From Tunturibacter empetritectus (lineage in GTDB: Bacteria > Acidobacteriota > Terriglobia > Terriglobales > Acidobacteriaceae), in NCBI RefSeq assembly GCF_040358985.1, contig NZ_CP132932.1, positions 4,834,073 through 4,898,072 of the forward strand: 64,000 nt of DNA, in the 5' to 3' direction. Shown piece by piece: positions 8,947-17,798 of the stretch. A program made the position numbers and the translations under genes. Positions within the stretch are counted from its first letter, which is position 1, and the number at the start of each line of letters is the position of its first letter. The notes below the pieces were generated by a model that saw nothing but the letters and a program-made list of their open reading frames with translations, was not told the DNA's origin and ran no database searches.

Positions 8947-9419
8947 GATCCCTCCACTCGCTCAATGCGAAAGTCGTAGCAGCCGGCCTTACCGTCGCGA
9001 ACCATTACGTAGCGGACCAACGGATCGCGCATGATTCGTTCGATGGCAGCTGGCTGCGATCCGTCAGTTATCGTCTCACGCCGCCGCACGATCTGGTCTG
9101 CATCGTAGCCGTCGATCACCGCACCGAAGGGCAAGAGTTCCTTAGGATACCCAGCCTGCTCCGCGTATCGATTGCACTCCGCCTCGTGGATAAACACCGG
9201 GCCGGGCTGGGGTATCGGCGCTGCTCCATCGAAGGCATTCAGGGTAAACAAAAGCCGCACCTCCTGCCCGACGGCAAATGGTCTTAGACAGTGCCTGCAG
9301 GGGCCATGTCCGGTTGCAACCTTTGCGGTTACCGGATGCCTGTATCCCGGCGACAGTCTCGACTCTCTTACCTTCTGTGCCAGATCGGTTGCAATCGCAA
9401 CTACTCTCAACTCGCTCAT
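8943..9419 (-). CDS. DUF1203 domain protein
   Basis: A 158-residue protein with the DUF1203 pattern: CRHCLRPFAVGQEVRLL (two cysteines, likely metal binding), GPVFIHEAEC and RDPLVRYVMVRDGKAGCYDF. No catalytic role is established for the family. There is no signal peptide, so it should be cytoplasmic. It overlaps the downstream DinB gene by four bases, which suggests that they are made together. Confidence 0.82.
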   Translation of the reverse strand: MSELRVVAIATDLAQKVRESRLSPGYRHPVTAKVATGHGPCRHCLRPFAVGQEVRLLFTLNAFDGAAPIPQPGPVFIHEAECNRYAEQAGYPKELLPFGAVIDGYDADQIVRRRETITDGSQPAAIERIMRDPLVRYVMVRDGKAGCYDFRIERVEGS

Positions 9420-9521
9420 CTTCCGTCTCTCCAGTCGTTGTTCTTAATTACTGGAGGGATTTTGCACGACTACCATCAGCGCGCACACTCCGAATTGTTC
9501 CCTCAAACTCAGAGCCCTCTC

Positions 9522-10439
9522 TTAGAGCCCCTTCGACTTGCGAAACTCTTTTACTACCTCTGCCACGTCCCTGTGCTCGGAGTCTACGGCGTAGTTCATC
9601 CCACGCACCTCGTCGGCGCTCACCTTACCTGCGAGCCTGTCCATGGCGACCTGAATTCCCGGATGCCGCTGCAGCGAATCCTCTCTTATCAACGGCACCG
9701 CCTCGTAGGGTGGGAAGTAGTGCTTGTCGTCGTCCAACACGACGAAGCCTAACGCTCGTATGGGACCATCGGTGGAGTTGCCAGCGACCATGTCTACCTG
9801 ACTGTTCGACAGAGCTCGGTACAGGAGCCCAAGGTCCATGGTTCGGGGATCGCCTGCGAATTTTAGTCCGTAGGTCGCCTCGAGGCCGCTGAGACCATCC
9901 GGACGGGATTGAAACTCGTAGCCAACGCCGAGCCTCCAGCCATTGGGATCAGGCGGCGTCTTCACTGCGTCCGAGATCGTCTTCACGCCCAGACGCTTCG
10001 CATCGTCGCCGCGCACCACCATCGCGAACGTGTCCTCAAAGCCCAGCCCAGGCCCTACCTTTACGTGGTACCTCGATGCGTACAGACCGCTTACCTGACG
10101 AAAGACTGTGGCCTCATCGCGTTGTCCTACAGGAGGGAGTGGCTGCTTGAGGATTGCGGTCAGCGCCGTGCCGGTGTACTCGACGTATCCGTCGATGCGT
10201 CCGCTTACCAGCGCCTGCTGGCAGAGATAACTTCCAGCCAGATAGAAGCGCCTGTCTACCGGTTCGCCGGTGATGGACTCGATCTCCTGAGCGAGCATCT
10301 CCCCGAGGACAACCTGCTCGGTGAAGTTCTTGGCTCCGATGGTGATGCGAGAGGATCGCGGTGGGGCACACGCGATGGCAAGCAGGCAGAAGAGAGCAGC
10401 AATCAGGCTCGTAGGACGGAGTTGGCTCGGTTTCAGCAA
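9522..10439 (-). CDS. Osmoprotectant ABC transporter substrate-binding lipoprotein
   Basis: A 305-residue OpuAC/OsmF-type binding protein for glycine betaine, choline or related quaternary amines. The N-terminus is a lipoprotein signal with lipobox LAIAC, then the typical start of the mature domain, ITIGAKNFTEQVVLGEML. The start is TTG: a strong GGGAGGAG sits four bases before it and the lipobox is correctly placed. It overlaps the stop of the GNAT gene by seven bases. Together with the permease and ATPase upstream it forms a complete importer. The ligand is not certain. Confidence 0.88.
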   Translation of the reverse strand: MLKPSQLRPTSLIAALFCLLAIACAPPRSSRITIGAKNFTEQVVLGEMLAQEIESITGEPVDRRFYLAGSYLCQQALVSGRIDGYVEYTGTALTAILKQPLPPVGQRDEATVFRQVSGLYASRYHVKVGPGLGFEDTFAMVVRGDDAKRLGVKTISDAVKTPPDPNGWRLGVGYEFQSRPDGLSGLEATYGLKFAGDPRTMDLGLLYRALSNSQVDMVAGNSTDGPIRALGFVVLDDDKHYFPPYEAVPLIREDSLQRHPGIQVAMDRLAGKVSADEVRGMNYAVDSEHRDVAEVVKEFRKSKGL

Positions 10440-10981
10440 CTCGCTCCTCCCGCAGAGACGTTCTGCGTCGACGGAGCCTTTAGTTCGAATTTATAAAACG
10501 ATCTCGTTCCCTGCTCGTAGTCGGTGACGACGAATCCGAGCTTCTTCAAGATGTGCAGGGAGGATTCGTTGCCCTCCTGTACGGTTGAAACGATGCGGTT
10601 CAGCTTCAGCTCTTCAAAGCCGAACCTTACGAAGGCGCGGGCCGCTTCGGTTGCCAGACCCTGCCCCCAAAATTCTGAGCGCAGATAGTAACCGAGAACC
10701 GCCTCTCCTGGGATTCTTTCGTCTCCCTGCACGTTTGCATAGAGACCGCAGCGCCCGATGTAGCCGTCGGTCGCTTTCAACACACAGGCCCACATCGCCA
10801 GCCTGTCATCCACTCTCTGCATGACTCGGTTCCAGAATCTATCTTCGGCAACTTCTCTGGTTCGCGGAGCACCGCCCACGTATCGGCGAACGTCCGGATC
10901 CTGCTCCATCGCGCAGAAAGCCTCGAGGTCCGCGGCCTCATGCGGGCGAAACAACATTCTCTCGGATTCGAGAATGATCAT
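10433..10981 (-). CDS. GNAT N-acetyltransferase, RimJ/RimL-like, inside the ABC operon
   Basis: A 182-residue acetyltransferase of the Acetyltransf_3 type. It begins IILESERMLFRPHEAADLEAF, has the acetyl-CoA site region YYLRSEFWGQGLATEAARAF and ends with ESSLHILKKLGF, all typical of ribosomal-protein or small-molecule N-acetyltransferases. It starts one base after the permease stop and its stop overlaps the binding-protein start, so it is genuinely part of the transporter operon. The substrate is unknown; acting on a solute carried by the transporter is conceivable but only an inference. Confidence 0.85.
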   Translation of the reverse strand: MIILESERMLFRPHEAADLEAFCAMEQDPDVRRYVGGAPRTREVAEDRFWNRVMQRVDDRLAMWACVLKATDGYIGRCGLYANVQGDERIPGEAVLGYYLRSEFWGQGLATEAARAFVRFGFEELKLNRIVSTVQEGNESSLHILKKLGFVVTDYEQGTRSFYKFELKAPSTQNVSAGGASC

Positions 10982-10982
10982 C

Positions 10983-11611
10983 TCAGACGCGCCTCACGGC
11001 CAGACGTCTCTCCAGAAGTCCCAGGCCTGCGTCGGCTATAAGAGCGAGCAGAGCGGCGGGGATGGCGCCGGCGAGGACGAGGCCGTTGTCGACGCTGGCG
11101 ACACCGCGAAAGATCAGCTCCCCCAGGCCGCCTGCGCCGATCGCCGCGGCGATGGTCGCGACGCCGACGCAGGTCACAGTTGCGGTTCGGAGGCCGGCCA
11201 GAATCACGCTCGCAGCCAGCGGTAGCTCTACCTTCATGAGCCGTTGCCACGAGGTCATCCCCATTGCGTTGGCCACGTCGATCAGCGCGGGATCCAGGCT
11301 TCCGATTCCGGCATAGGTGTTCCGCAGGATGGGCAAGAGGGCGTAGCCGGTTAAAGCCAGGATCGCCAGCCGTGCTGCATTTTCTCCCAACCACGGCACA
11401 GGCAGGAGCAGGCCAAACAGCGCGAGGCTGGGGACGGTCTGCAGTACGTTCGCAAACCCAATGACGGGCTTGGCGAGTCTCTGCCTTCGGGTTAGCAGGA
11501 TACCCAATGGAAGACCAATGGCAGCGGCCAGCAACATCGCCGACAACGTAAGCCAGAGGTGTTCGAAGGTTAGACGACCGATGTCGTATCCATTTTGGCG
11601 AAGAAAGTCGA

Positions 11612-11615
<4 letters not shown>
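10983..11615 (-). CDS. Osmoprotectant ABC transporter permease
   Basis: A 210-residue integral membrane permease of the OpuBB/OpuCB type with about five or six helices. The EAA-like cytoplasmic loop is ALIDVANAMGMTSWQRLMKVELP, the coupling site to the ATPase. The start is GTG and overlaps the ATPase stop in a GTGA arrangement (11612-11615). Only one permease gene is present, so it would form a homodimer. Confidence 0.88.
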
Positions 11616-12361
<746 letters not shown>

Positions 12362-12394
12362 GTCTCCTACTCTAACCTGTGGCGAACTGCGAGT

Positions 12395-13213
12395 TTATTC
12401 TGCGGTCTCGGGAACAGAATCTGCAGCTGCAGGCTCCCCTGCCGCGCCGGGCTGGCCCTTCACGCGCACCACGGTGATCTTCTCGAAGCCTTCCTTGAAG
12501 GTGGGCGGCTTCAGGCGCTCTGCCATCTTCTGCATCACCTCGTCGGTCACTTGGCGATCGCGCTTCGAGTTGCGCTCCATGCAGACGGCCAATGGCACGT
12601 CGAAGAACACAGCCTGCACCTCGTAGCCGAAGCTCTTGGCCATCTTGATCCACTGCCTGCGCTCGTGTGGCGAGAGGTTCGTCGCGTCCACGTAGTTCCA
12701 CGGCATCTTGGCGATCAGCCGGGCGCGCAGCAGGCTTCGCAGCGTCGAAAACACGAGACCCTGATAGCGCTGTTCGGTGATGTCGTCGAAGAGGAGGGTG
12801 CGCAGAAGATCGCTCGACAACGGAGTTACGCCGCGGCGCTTGTACCAGGTCGTCTTGCCTGAACCGGGTAGTCCGATCGCAAGTACAACGTAGCCCTTTG
12901 GCGATTTGGTCGCAGTCAGCTCTGCGGGTGGAGTCCCGAGCGATTCGGGCTGAGTCTCCATCACCATCTTTGGCTCGGTGGGCTCTGAATGCTCCGCTGC
13001 GGGCACGGTCGCCGGTTCCACTATCCGTTCGGCTTTGACTGGCTCGGGCTCCGCGGCGCGTACCGGCGCGGCCTCCGGGTAGGTTGGTCTCAGGGGAGCT
13101 GGCTGGTTCGAGGGCAACTCCTGCCCACTTTTCCCCGTGGACTCGGAGTCATTCGGTCCACGTCTAGGGCGTCGTCTCATCTTTTCGCTTATCCATTCGC
13201 GCAATTCGCGCAT
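12395..13213 (-). CDS. P-loop kinase (zeta-toxin/polynucleotide kinase-like)
   Basis: The C-terminal half is an AAA_33 type P-loop kinase: Walker A GLPGSGKTTWYKRRG, then LSSDLLRTLLFDD, DATNLSPHERRQWIKMAKSFGYEVQAVFFDVP and the lid-like RNSKRDRQVTDEVMQKM. This pattern is shared by polynucleotide kinases and zeta-like kinases. The N-terminal 100 residues are proline and glutamate rich and probably disordered, with an arginine-rich beginning. I chose the ATG at 13213; the frame remains open to a TTG at 13249, and an ATG at 13180 is possible. It lies 33 bases before the ABC operon. No antitoxin is adjacent, so a housekeeping nucleic-acid or nucleotide kinase is more likely than a toxin. Confidence 0.72.
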   Translation of the reverse strand: MRELREWISEKMRRRPRRGPNDSESTGKSGQELPSNQPAPLRPTYPEAAPVRAAEPEPVKAERIVEPATVPAAEHSEPTEPKMVMETQPESLGTPPAELTATKSPKGYVVLAIGLPGSGKTTWYKRRGVTPLSSDLLRTLLFDDITEQRYQGLVFSTLRSLLRARLIAKMPWNYVDATNLSPHERRQWIKMAKSFGYEVQAVFFDVPLAVCMERNSKRDRQVTDEVMQKMAERLKPPTFKEGFEKITVVRVKGQPGAAGEPAAADSVPETAE

Positions 13214-13385
13214 ACGACGCTTGTAACACAGCGCAGAAGGCTCCCGCAAATCCGTCGCATCTCGCGCGATACTCCTTCAGCCACTCCTCTAACCCGGAAT
13301 TGTCTACCCTCATCTCTCCTTTTCTCAGCGGGTTACATCGTCTTTTCACATATCTGAGGTAGTGTCGCGAGTAAAGAGGTGGACC

Positions 13386-13619
13386 ATGGCCGTCGAAGTC
13401 TCCGATCTGAACCAGATGCAGGCTGCATATAAAGAAGCTGTCGATCAATGGATCACCGCTATCCGCGAAGAAGAGGCGCTCGCCTCAGTTGATCACTCCG
13501 AGGCAGAGATCGACGCTTGGGAGGCTGCGGATTTTCGTGAGGAAGATGCCCGAGAAAAGGCAAAAGAGGCCAAGAAAAACTACGAAGATGCTCTTCGCGA
13601 GAAGTTCTTCAAGTTCTAA
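13386..13619 (+). CDS. Small highly charged helical protein, unknown function
   Basis: A 77-residue protein rich in Glu, Asp, Ala and Lys, predicted to be almost wholly helical and perhaps coiled coil (EEDAREKAKEAKKNYEDALREK). The start ATG has AGAGG at 13375-13379 with a six-base spacing; a GTG further upstream at 13362 is less likely. No family recognised. Its two neighbours are divergent or independent genes. Confidence 0.65.
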   Translation: MAVEVSDLNQMQAAYKEAVDQWITAIREEEALASVDHSEAEIDAWEAADFREEDAREKAKEAKKNYEDALREKFFKF

Positions 13620-13772
13620 GTCTGTGGCTAATTGACCAATAGCCGCGAGCTCTCTCCCAGTGCGTCGTGGGGAAACTGCGGGTAGTGGGTCAGTTTGAAA
13701 ATCCGGAGCTGCCAGAGTTACCTATAACCCCATTTTGCGGGCAGTCATTTGATTTTGGGATACTCTGTCTTG

Positions 13773-14633
13773 ATGAAAATTCTCGGCTCGACGCTTGTGG
13801 TTTTCTCCACTCTGTTCGGAGTGGGGGGTCTTTACGCGCAATCAACTGTGCCCGCGAATCCACCAGGTTCATTCGTCGAAGTAGAAGGATCTCGCTTGTA
13901 CTACGAAGAATGCGGTAAAGGTCCGAAGGCTGTGATTCTCCTTCATGATGGGATAGTAAATTCAGCCGTGTGGGATGATGTATGGCCCTCTCTCTGCAAA
14001 CAATTCCACGTAATCCGTTACGATCGACGTGGGTACGGCCACTCCCCAGCTACAAAGAAGCCCTATTTCGAAGCCGACGACGTTGCAGCCATCATCCGCG
14101 ATCGAAAAGTATCTCAAGCTGCACTGGTCGGAAGTTCTCACGGTGGCAATGTTGCCTTGAGTGTTGCACTTCGATACCCGGAGCAAATTAGCGATCTTGT
14201 GCTTGTCGGCCCGGAGGCAGACGGTTTTCCTTACTCCGAGCATTTCGTGATGGCGCAAATTGAGATTCAAGATGCTAAGGATCCTGTAGAAGTAAGGGCG
14301 AAAAATGTCTACTCCATCGCACCTGGAAATGACACCGCCCGCGAGCACCTCCGGAAGCTGCTCAACGCTTTTCCGCAAGACCACACGCACGACGATATGC
14401 CACTTCCGGAAAAACCTGTTTTTCCATATGTGCGCGATCTACGAGTACCCACGCTGATTCTCACGGGTTCAGCAGACATTGCTGACAATCAGGCGGTTTC
14501 AGGGGCTCTTGTCATGTCGATCCCAGGCGCTGCTCGGGTTGTTGTGCCTGGGACAGGACATCTCTTATACCTTGAAAAGCCCGACCTTTTCGCTTCGATC
14601 GTCATCAACTTTCTCACATCCCACGGCTTCTGA
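13773..14633 (+). CDS. Exported alpha/beta hydrolase
   Basis: A 286-residue alpha/beta-fold hydrolase with a signal peptide ending near residue 23 (GGLYAQ). The oxyanion region is LLHDG (normally HG with G, here LHDG), the nucleophile elbow is GSSHGGN with Ser122, the acid should be in LILTGSADIADN and the catalytic His is in GTGHLLYLEKP. These keep a full Ser-Asp-His triad. Substrate unknown; esterase or hydrolase of small esters is most likely. The frame is open upstream to a TTG at 13749, but ATG 13773 gives a proper signal peptide. Confidence 0.85.
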   Translation: MKILGSTLVVFSTLFGVGGLYAQSTVPANPPGSFVEVEGSRLYYEECGKGPKAVILLHDGIVNSAVWDDVWPSLCKQFHVIRYDRRGYGHSPATKKPYFEADDVAAIIRDRKVSQAALVGSSHGGNVALSVALRYPEQISDLVLVGPEADGFPYSEHFVMAQIEIQDAKDPVEVRAKNVYSIAPGNDTAREHLRKLLNAFPQDHTHDDMPLPEKPVFPYVRDLRVPTLILTGSADIADNQAVSGALVMSIPGAARVVVPGTGHLLYLEKPDLFASIVINFLTSHGF

Positions 14634-14832
14634 CGGAGCGCCCGCAAAGTCAACTTTACGGCAGCCTCAGTCATTACACTCCAAAAACTGACCTACTACC
14701 AAGCTGCGCCGAATTTTGCCGCGCCTTTGCGCTGGTACGTCCCGCTCTGACGAGGTGCAGAGTCGTTCGCCGCGCTTTACAATGGTCAAACGAATCCATA
14801 ACGCAGCAACACGACAGGAGCAACCGAAAATC

Positions 14833-15843
14833 ATGGCAGCTGTAAAGGTAGGCATCAACGGCTTCGGCCGCATTGGACGCAACGTCTTCCGCTCCGCTTT
14901 AGGCAACCCCGACATTGAATTCATAGCCGTAAACGACCTAACCACCCCCGCCACACTGGCCCACCTCCTCAAGTACGACTCCATCCTCGGCAACCTGAAG
15001 AACGAGATCACCCACGGCTCCGACTTCATCGCGGTCGATGGGAAGCACATCAAGGTATTCGCCGAGCGCGATCCGGCCAAGCTGGACTGGGCCTCGGTTG
15101 GGGCGCAGATTGTGGTTGAGTCCACCGGCTTCTTTACCGACGCCGAAAAGGCTAAGGCGCACCTTGGCAGCACCGTGAAGAAGGTCATCATCTCTGCGCC
15201 CGCGACCAACGAGGACGTCACCCTCGTGCTGGGCGTGAACGACGACAAGTACGACGCGGCGAAGCACAACGTCATCTCGAATGCGAGCTGCACGACCAAC
15301 TGTCTCGCGCCGGTGGTCAAGGTGCTGCACGATACCTTCGGCATCGCCTCGGGGATCATGACTACGATCCACAGCTACACCAACGATCAGGTCATTCTCG
15401 ATACGCCGCATAAGGATCTGCGTCGCGCCCGCGCCGCCGCCCTCTCGATGATTCCGTCGAGCACCGGCGCCGCCAAAGCCCTGAGGCTCGTCGTTCCTGC
15501 AATGGACGGAAAGCTCGACGGCTTCTCGATGCGCGTACCGACTCCGAACGTCTCGGTGGTCGACCTCACCTTCGTCTCCGAGAAGCCCATCACCGAAAAG
15601 TCGATCAACGAAGCCCTCAAGAAGGCTGCCGATGGCGAACTGAAGGGGATTCTGGGATTCACGGATGAAGAGCTGGTCTCCTCGGACTTCAAGGGCAACC
15701 CGCTCAGCAGCATCGTCGACAGCAAGCTGACCAAGGTCGTCGGCCAGAACACCGGCAAGGTGATCAGCTGGTACGACAACGAGTGGGGCTACTCCAGCCG
15801 GGTGAAGGATCTCATCCTCTTCCTCGTCAAAAAAGGCCTGTAA
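14833..15843 (+). CDS. gap: Glyceraldehyde-3-phosphate dehydrogenase, type I
   Basis: A 336-residue GAPDH that oxidises glyceraldehyde 3-phosphate to 1,3-bisphosphoglycerate with NAD. The N-terminal Rossmann motif VGINGFGRIGR and the catalytic segment SNASCTTNCLAP with Cys153 are intact. Asn34-Asp35 after the second strand (AVNDL) fits NAD preference. AGGAG lies twelve bases before the chosen ATG; the frame is open upstream but the family starts here. It opens a lower-glycolysis cluster with pgk and tpiA further downstream on the same strand. Confidence 0.96.
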   Translation: MAAVKVGINGFGRIGRNVFRSALGNPDIEFIAVNDLTTPATLAHLLKYDSILGNLKNEITHGSDFIAVDGKHIKVFAERDPAKLDWASVGAQIVVESTGFFTDAEKAKAHLGSTVKKVIISAPATNEDVTLVLGVNDDKYDAAKHNVISNASCTTNCLAPVVKVLHDTFGIASGIMTTIHSYTNDQVILDTPHKDLRRARAAALSMIPSSTGAAKALRLVVPAMDGKLDGFSMRVPTPNVSVVDLTFVSEKPITEKSINEALKKAADGELKGILGFTDEELVSSDFKGNPLSSIVDSKLTKVVGQNTGKVISWYDNEWGYSSRVKDLILFLVKKGL

Positions 15844-15855
15844 CCGTCCTCTATG

Positions 15856-15886
15856 CCTGGCAGGGTCCGTATTCAACCCTGCCAGG
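15856..15886 (+). terminator. Hairpin after gap
   Basis: CCTGGCAGGGT (15856-15866) and ACCCTGCCAGG (15876-15886) form an 11-bp perfect stem with a 9-base loop, thirteen bases after the gap stop. No T-tract follows. Confidence 0.6.
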
Positions 15887-15916
15887 GTTCCTTCTGCATA
15901 CTGGTTCCTTCTGCAT
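15886..15916 (+). repeat. 14-bp direct repeat, two copies
   Basis: GGTTCCTTCTGCAT occurs at 15886-15899 and again at 15903-15916, separated by three bases, immediately after the gap terminator. It looks like a local duplication. No function is evident. Confidence 0.7.
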
Positions 15917-15981
15917 CCTATCGAGCCCGCCGTGAATCAATAGTTCAGGCAGCGAGTCCACCTGCCCGGATCGAGCACGTT

Positions 15982-16614
15982 ATGGGTCGCTTTCAGGAAC
16001 TGGCATTTACCCCACTCGTCAAACAACATCAGCAGGAGCACGGCAGCCGGCGCCAGTATGAGCGAATGGCGGAACACTCGCCGTCAGGAAGCACGCTTGG
16101 ACCTGACGAGCAGGCCTTCATCGCTCTGCGGGACAGCTTCTACATGGCTTCGGTCAGTGAGACAGGCTGGCCTTACGTACAGCACCGCGGCGGCCCAAAG
16201 GGCTTCGTCCGCGTCATCGAGCCCGGCCTCCTCGGCTTCGCGGACCTGCGCGGCAACAAGCAGTACATCAGTCTGGGAAACTTCGACCACGACGCGCGTG
16301 TCGCTCTCTTCTTCATGGACTATCCCAACCAGACGCGCCTCAAGATCCTTGGCCGCGTCGAAATCCATGAGCACGACTCCCAGGCCCCAGCGCTGATCGA
16401 ATCCTTCCGGCCCACGGAGAAGTCTTCGATAGTCGAGCGAGTCATCCTAATCCACGTCGAAGGCTTCGATTGGAACTGCCCGCAGCACATCACCCCTCGC
16501 TACACCGTAGAGGAGATTCAGGAAGTGCTGGCGCCCCTTACTCAAAAGCTCGCAAAGCTCGATGAAGAAAACGCAAAGCTGCGCGAGAAGCTTCACCGCC
16601 TGTCGCAGAGATAG
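15982..16614 (+). CDS. Pyridoxamine 5'-phosphate oxidase-family protein
   Basis: A 210-residue protein with a split-barrel FMN-binding fold: DSFYMASVSETGWPYVQHRGG followed by PGLLGFADLRGNKQYISLGNF and ARVALFFMDYPNQTRLKILGR. These match the general-stress or flavin-reductase-like branch of the PNPOx family, not the biosynthetic PdxH. The C-terminal 40 residues form a likely coiled coil (LTQKLAKLDEENAKLREKL), which is unusual and may drive oligomerisation. Start chosen at ATG 15982; the frame is open further upstream through the terminator repeats, which should not be coding. Confidence 0.82.
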   Translation: MGRFQELAFTPLVKQHQQEHGSRRQYERMAEHSPSGSTLGPDEQAFIALRDSFYMASVSETGWPYVQHRGGPKGFVRVIEPGLLGFADLRGNKQYISLGNFDHDARVALFFMDYPNQTRLKILGRVEIHEHDSQAPALIESFRPTEKSSIVERVILIHVEGFDWNCPQHITPRYTVEEIQEVLAPLTQKLAKLDEENAKLREKLHRLSQR

Positions 16615-16780
16615 AACCGTCCAGCGCGACCTAGCAGATCTCCGAGCCATCGTAGAATCTGCGCGGCATCACGGTCGTCCCTCGCCGTTCGCGGGTGCTG
16701 ACATCTCCTCTCGGAATGGCCTGCTATGATTCCATCAAAATAAACCTGAAAAAGATGGCGCATTTTTAGCACCCGAAAAA

Positions 16781-16901
16781 GTGACTGCTAAAACACCACA
16801 TCAGCCACGCAAATCACCACATTCCCACCACCAAAACACCACACGAAAACACGCCTTTCCCCAAAAAACCCCAACAAAACCGAGCATCCACTACAAAAAA
16901 A
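16781..16901 (-). repeat. Degenerate GT-rich repeat tract, copy 1 (minus orientation)
   Basis: Read on the minus strand this stretch is a run of degenerate GTGGTG and TTTTG words (for example GTGGTGTTTTGGTGGTGGG). Similar tracts occur in plus orientation at 42240-42370 and 49990-50170. It runs directly up to the RidA start codon. It has no believable ORF of its own. Confidence 0.55.
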
Positions 16902-17276
16902 ATGACACGAAAAAACATTCTCGGCACCTCCCCCTTCGAGCCGATCATCGGCTTTTCGCGCGCCGTCCGCATCGACAACCACGTCCACGTCTCCGGAACC
17001 GGTCCGGTGGGTGCAGACAATGCAGCAGTCGCCGAACAAACTGAACAGTGTCTGACCTTGATCGCCACAGCGCTCAAAAACGCCGGCAGCTCTATCGAGC
17101 AGGTGTACCGCACTCGCATGTACCTCACCCGCGCCGAAGACTGGGAGGCCGTCGGCCGCGTTCACGGCCAGTTCTTCGGGCATATTCGTCCCGCCGCCAC
17201 TATGGTGGTCGTCGCCGCGCTGCTCAACCCCAAGTGGCGCATCGAGATCGAAGCCGACGCCTTGATCTCCGAATAG
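16902..17276 (+). CDS. RidA family protein
   Basis: A 124-residue YjgF/YER057c/UK114 protein. It has HVHVSGTGPVG near the N-terminus, the EQVYRTRMYLT segment with the conserved arginine that stabilises the imine intermediate, and HIRPAATMVVVAALLNPKWRIEIEADA at the C-terminus. RidA proteins hydrolyse reactive enamine/imine intermediates from PLP enzymes. The ATG has no ribosome binding site, because the preceding bases belong to an A-rich edge of a repeat tract. It lies in the gap-pgk-tpiA cluster, all on the same strand. Confidence 0.88.
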   Translation: MTRKNILGTSPFEPIIGFSRAVRIDNHVHVSGTGPVGADNAAVAEQTEQCLTLIATALKNAGSSIEQVYRTRMYLTRAEDWEAVGRVHGQFFGHIRPAATMVVVAALLNPKWRIEIEADALISE

Positions 17277-17302
17277 CAGCTCGGGATGTTTTAGAATTCC
17301 CC

Positions 17303-17797
17303 ATGCCAAGCGATCCAAACCGCTCCGTCCCGAAGGCCATCCTGGTCGGCGCGATGGTAGCCGCGCTGTTGGACATGATCGATCCGATCATCTTCTATGG
17401 TCTGCGCGGAATACCTCCAAGGCAGATCCCGCAGTCCATCGCGAGCGGCATCCTTGGCCGCGCCGCGTACTCTGACGGCATCCCCAGCGTCCTCCTCGGT
17501 CTGGCTGCGCATCTCTTCATCGCATTGGTCTGGGCGACGCTCTTCGTCCTCGTAGCGCGTGCCGTTCCGTTTCTTGCCGACCACGCGATCACGGCCGGCC
17601 TATTGTATGGAGCGTTCATCTATGCGGTGATGTACCACCTGGTGCTTCCGCACACGAATCTTTACCCGAGGAATAATCCGAATCCAGCTCCCGCGGTTCT
17701 CCTTAATAGCATCGCCGCGATGGTTTTTCTGGTCGGCTTACCCATATCTTTGGCCAATCGACGCTTCTCACCATCATCTCGGGTATCCTCTAACTGA
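17303..17797 (+). CDS. Predicted inner membrane protein upstream of pgk
   Basis: A 164-residue protein with about four hydrophobic helices (KAILVGAMVAALLDMIDPII, LLGLAAHLFIALVWATLFVLVA, GLLYGAFIYAVMYHLVLP and LLNSIAAMVFLVGLPISLA). The arrangement resembles YagU/DUF1440-like small membrane proteins, but I cannot assign it firmly. The start ATG 17303 is preceded by an A/T-rich leader; the frame stays open into the RidA gene on another frame, which is a shadow. The stop is one base before the pgk start, so it is probably cotranscribed with pgk. Confidence 0.75.
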   Translation: MPSDPNRSVPKAILVGAMVAALLDMIDPIIFYGLRGIPPRQIPQSIASGILGRAAYSDGIPSVLLGLAAHLFIALVWATLFVLVARAVPFLADHAITAGLLYGAFIYAVMYHLVLPHTNLYPRNNPNPAPAVLLNSIAAMVFLVGLPISLANRRFSPSSRVSSN

Positions 17798-17798
17798 C

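Noticed and set aside
12395..13213. Zeta-toxin of a toxin-antitoxin system
   Set aside because: The kinase fold fits, but there is no small antitoxin gene next to it and the gene precedes a transporter operon.
16781..16901. CRISPR array or true satellite in the GT-rich tract
   Set aside because: Words are degenerate with no constant spacing and no unique spacers.
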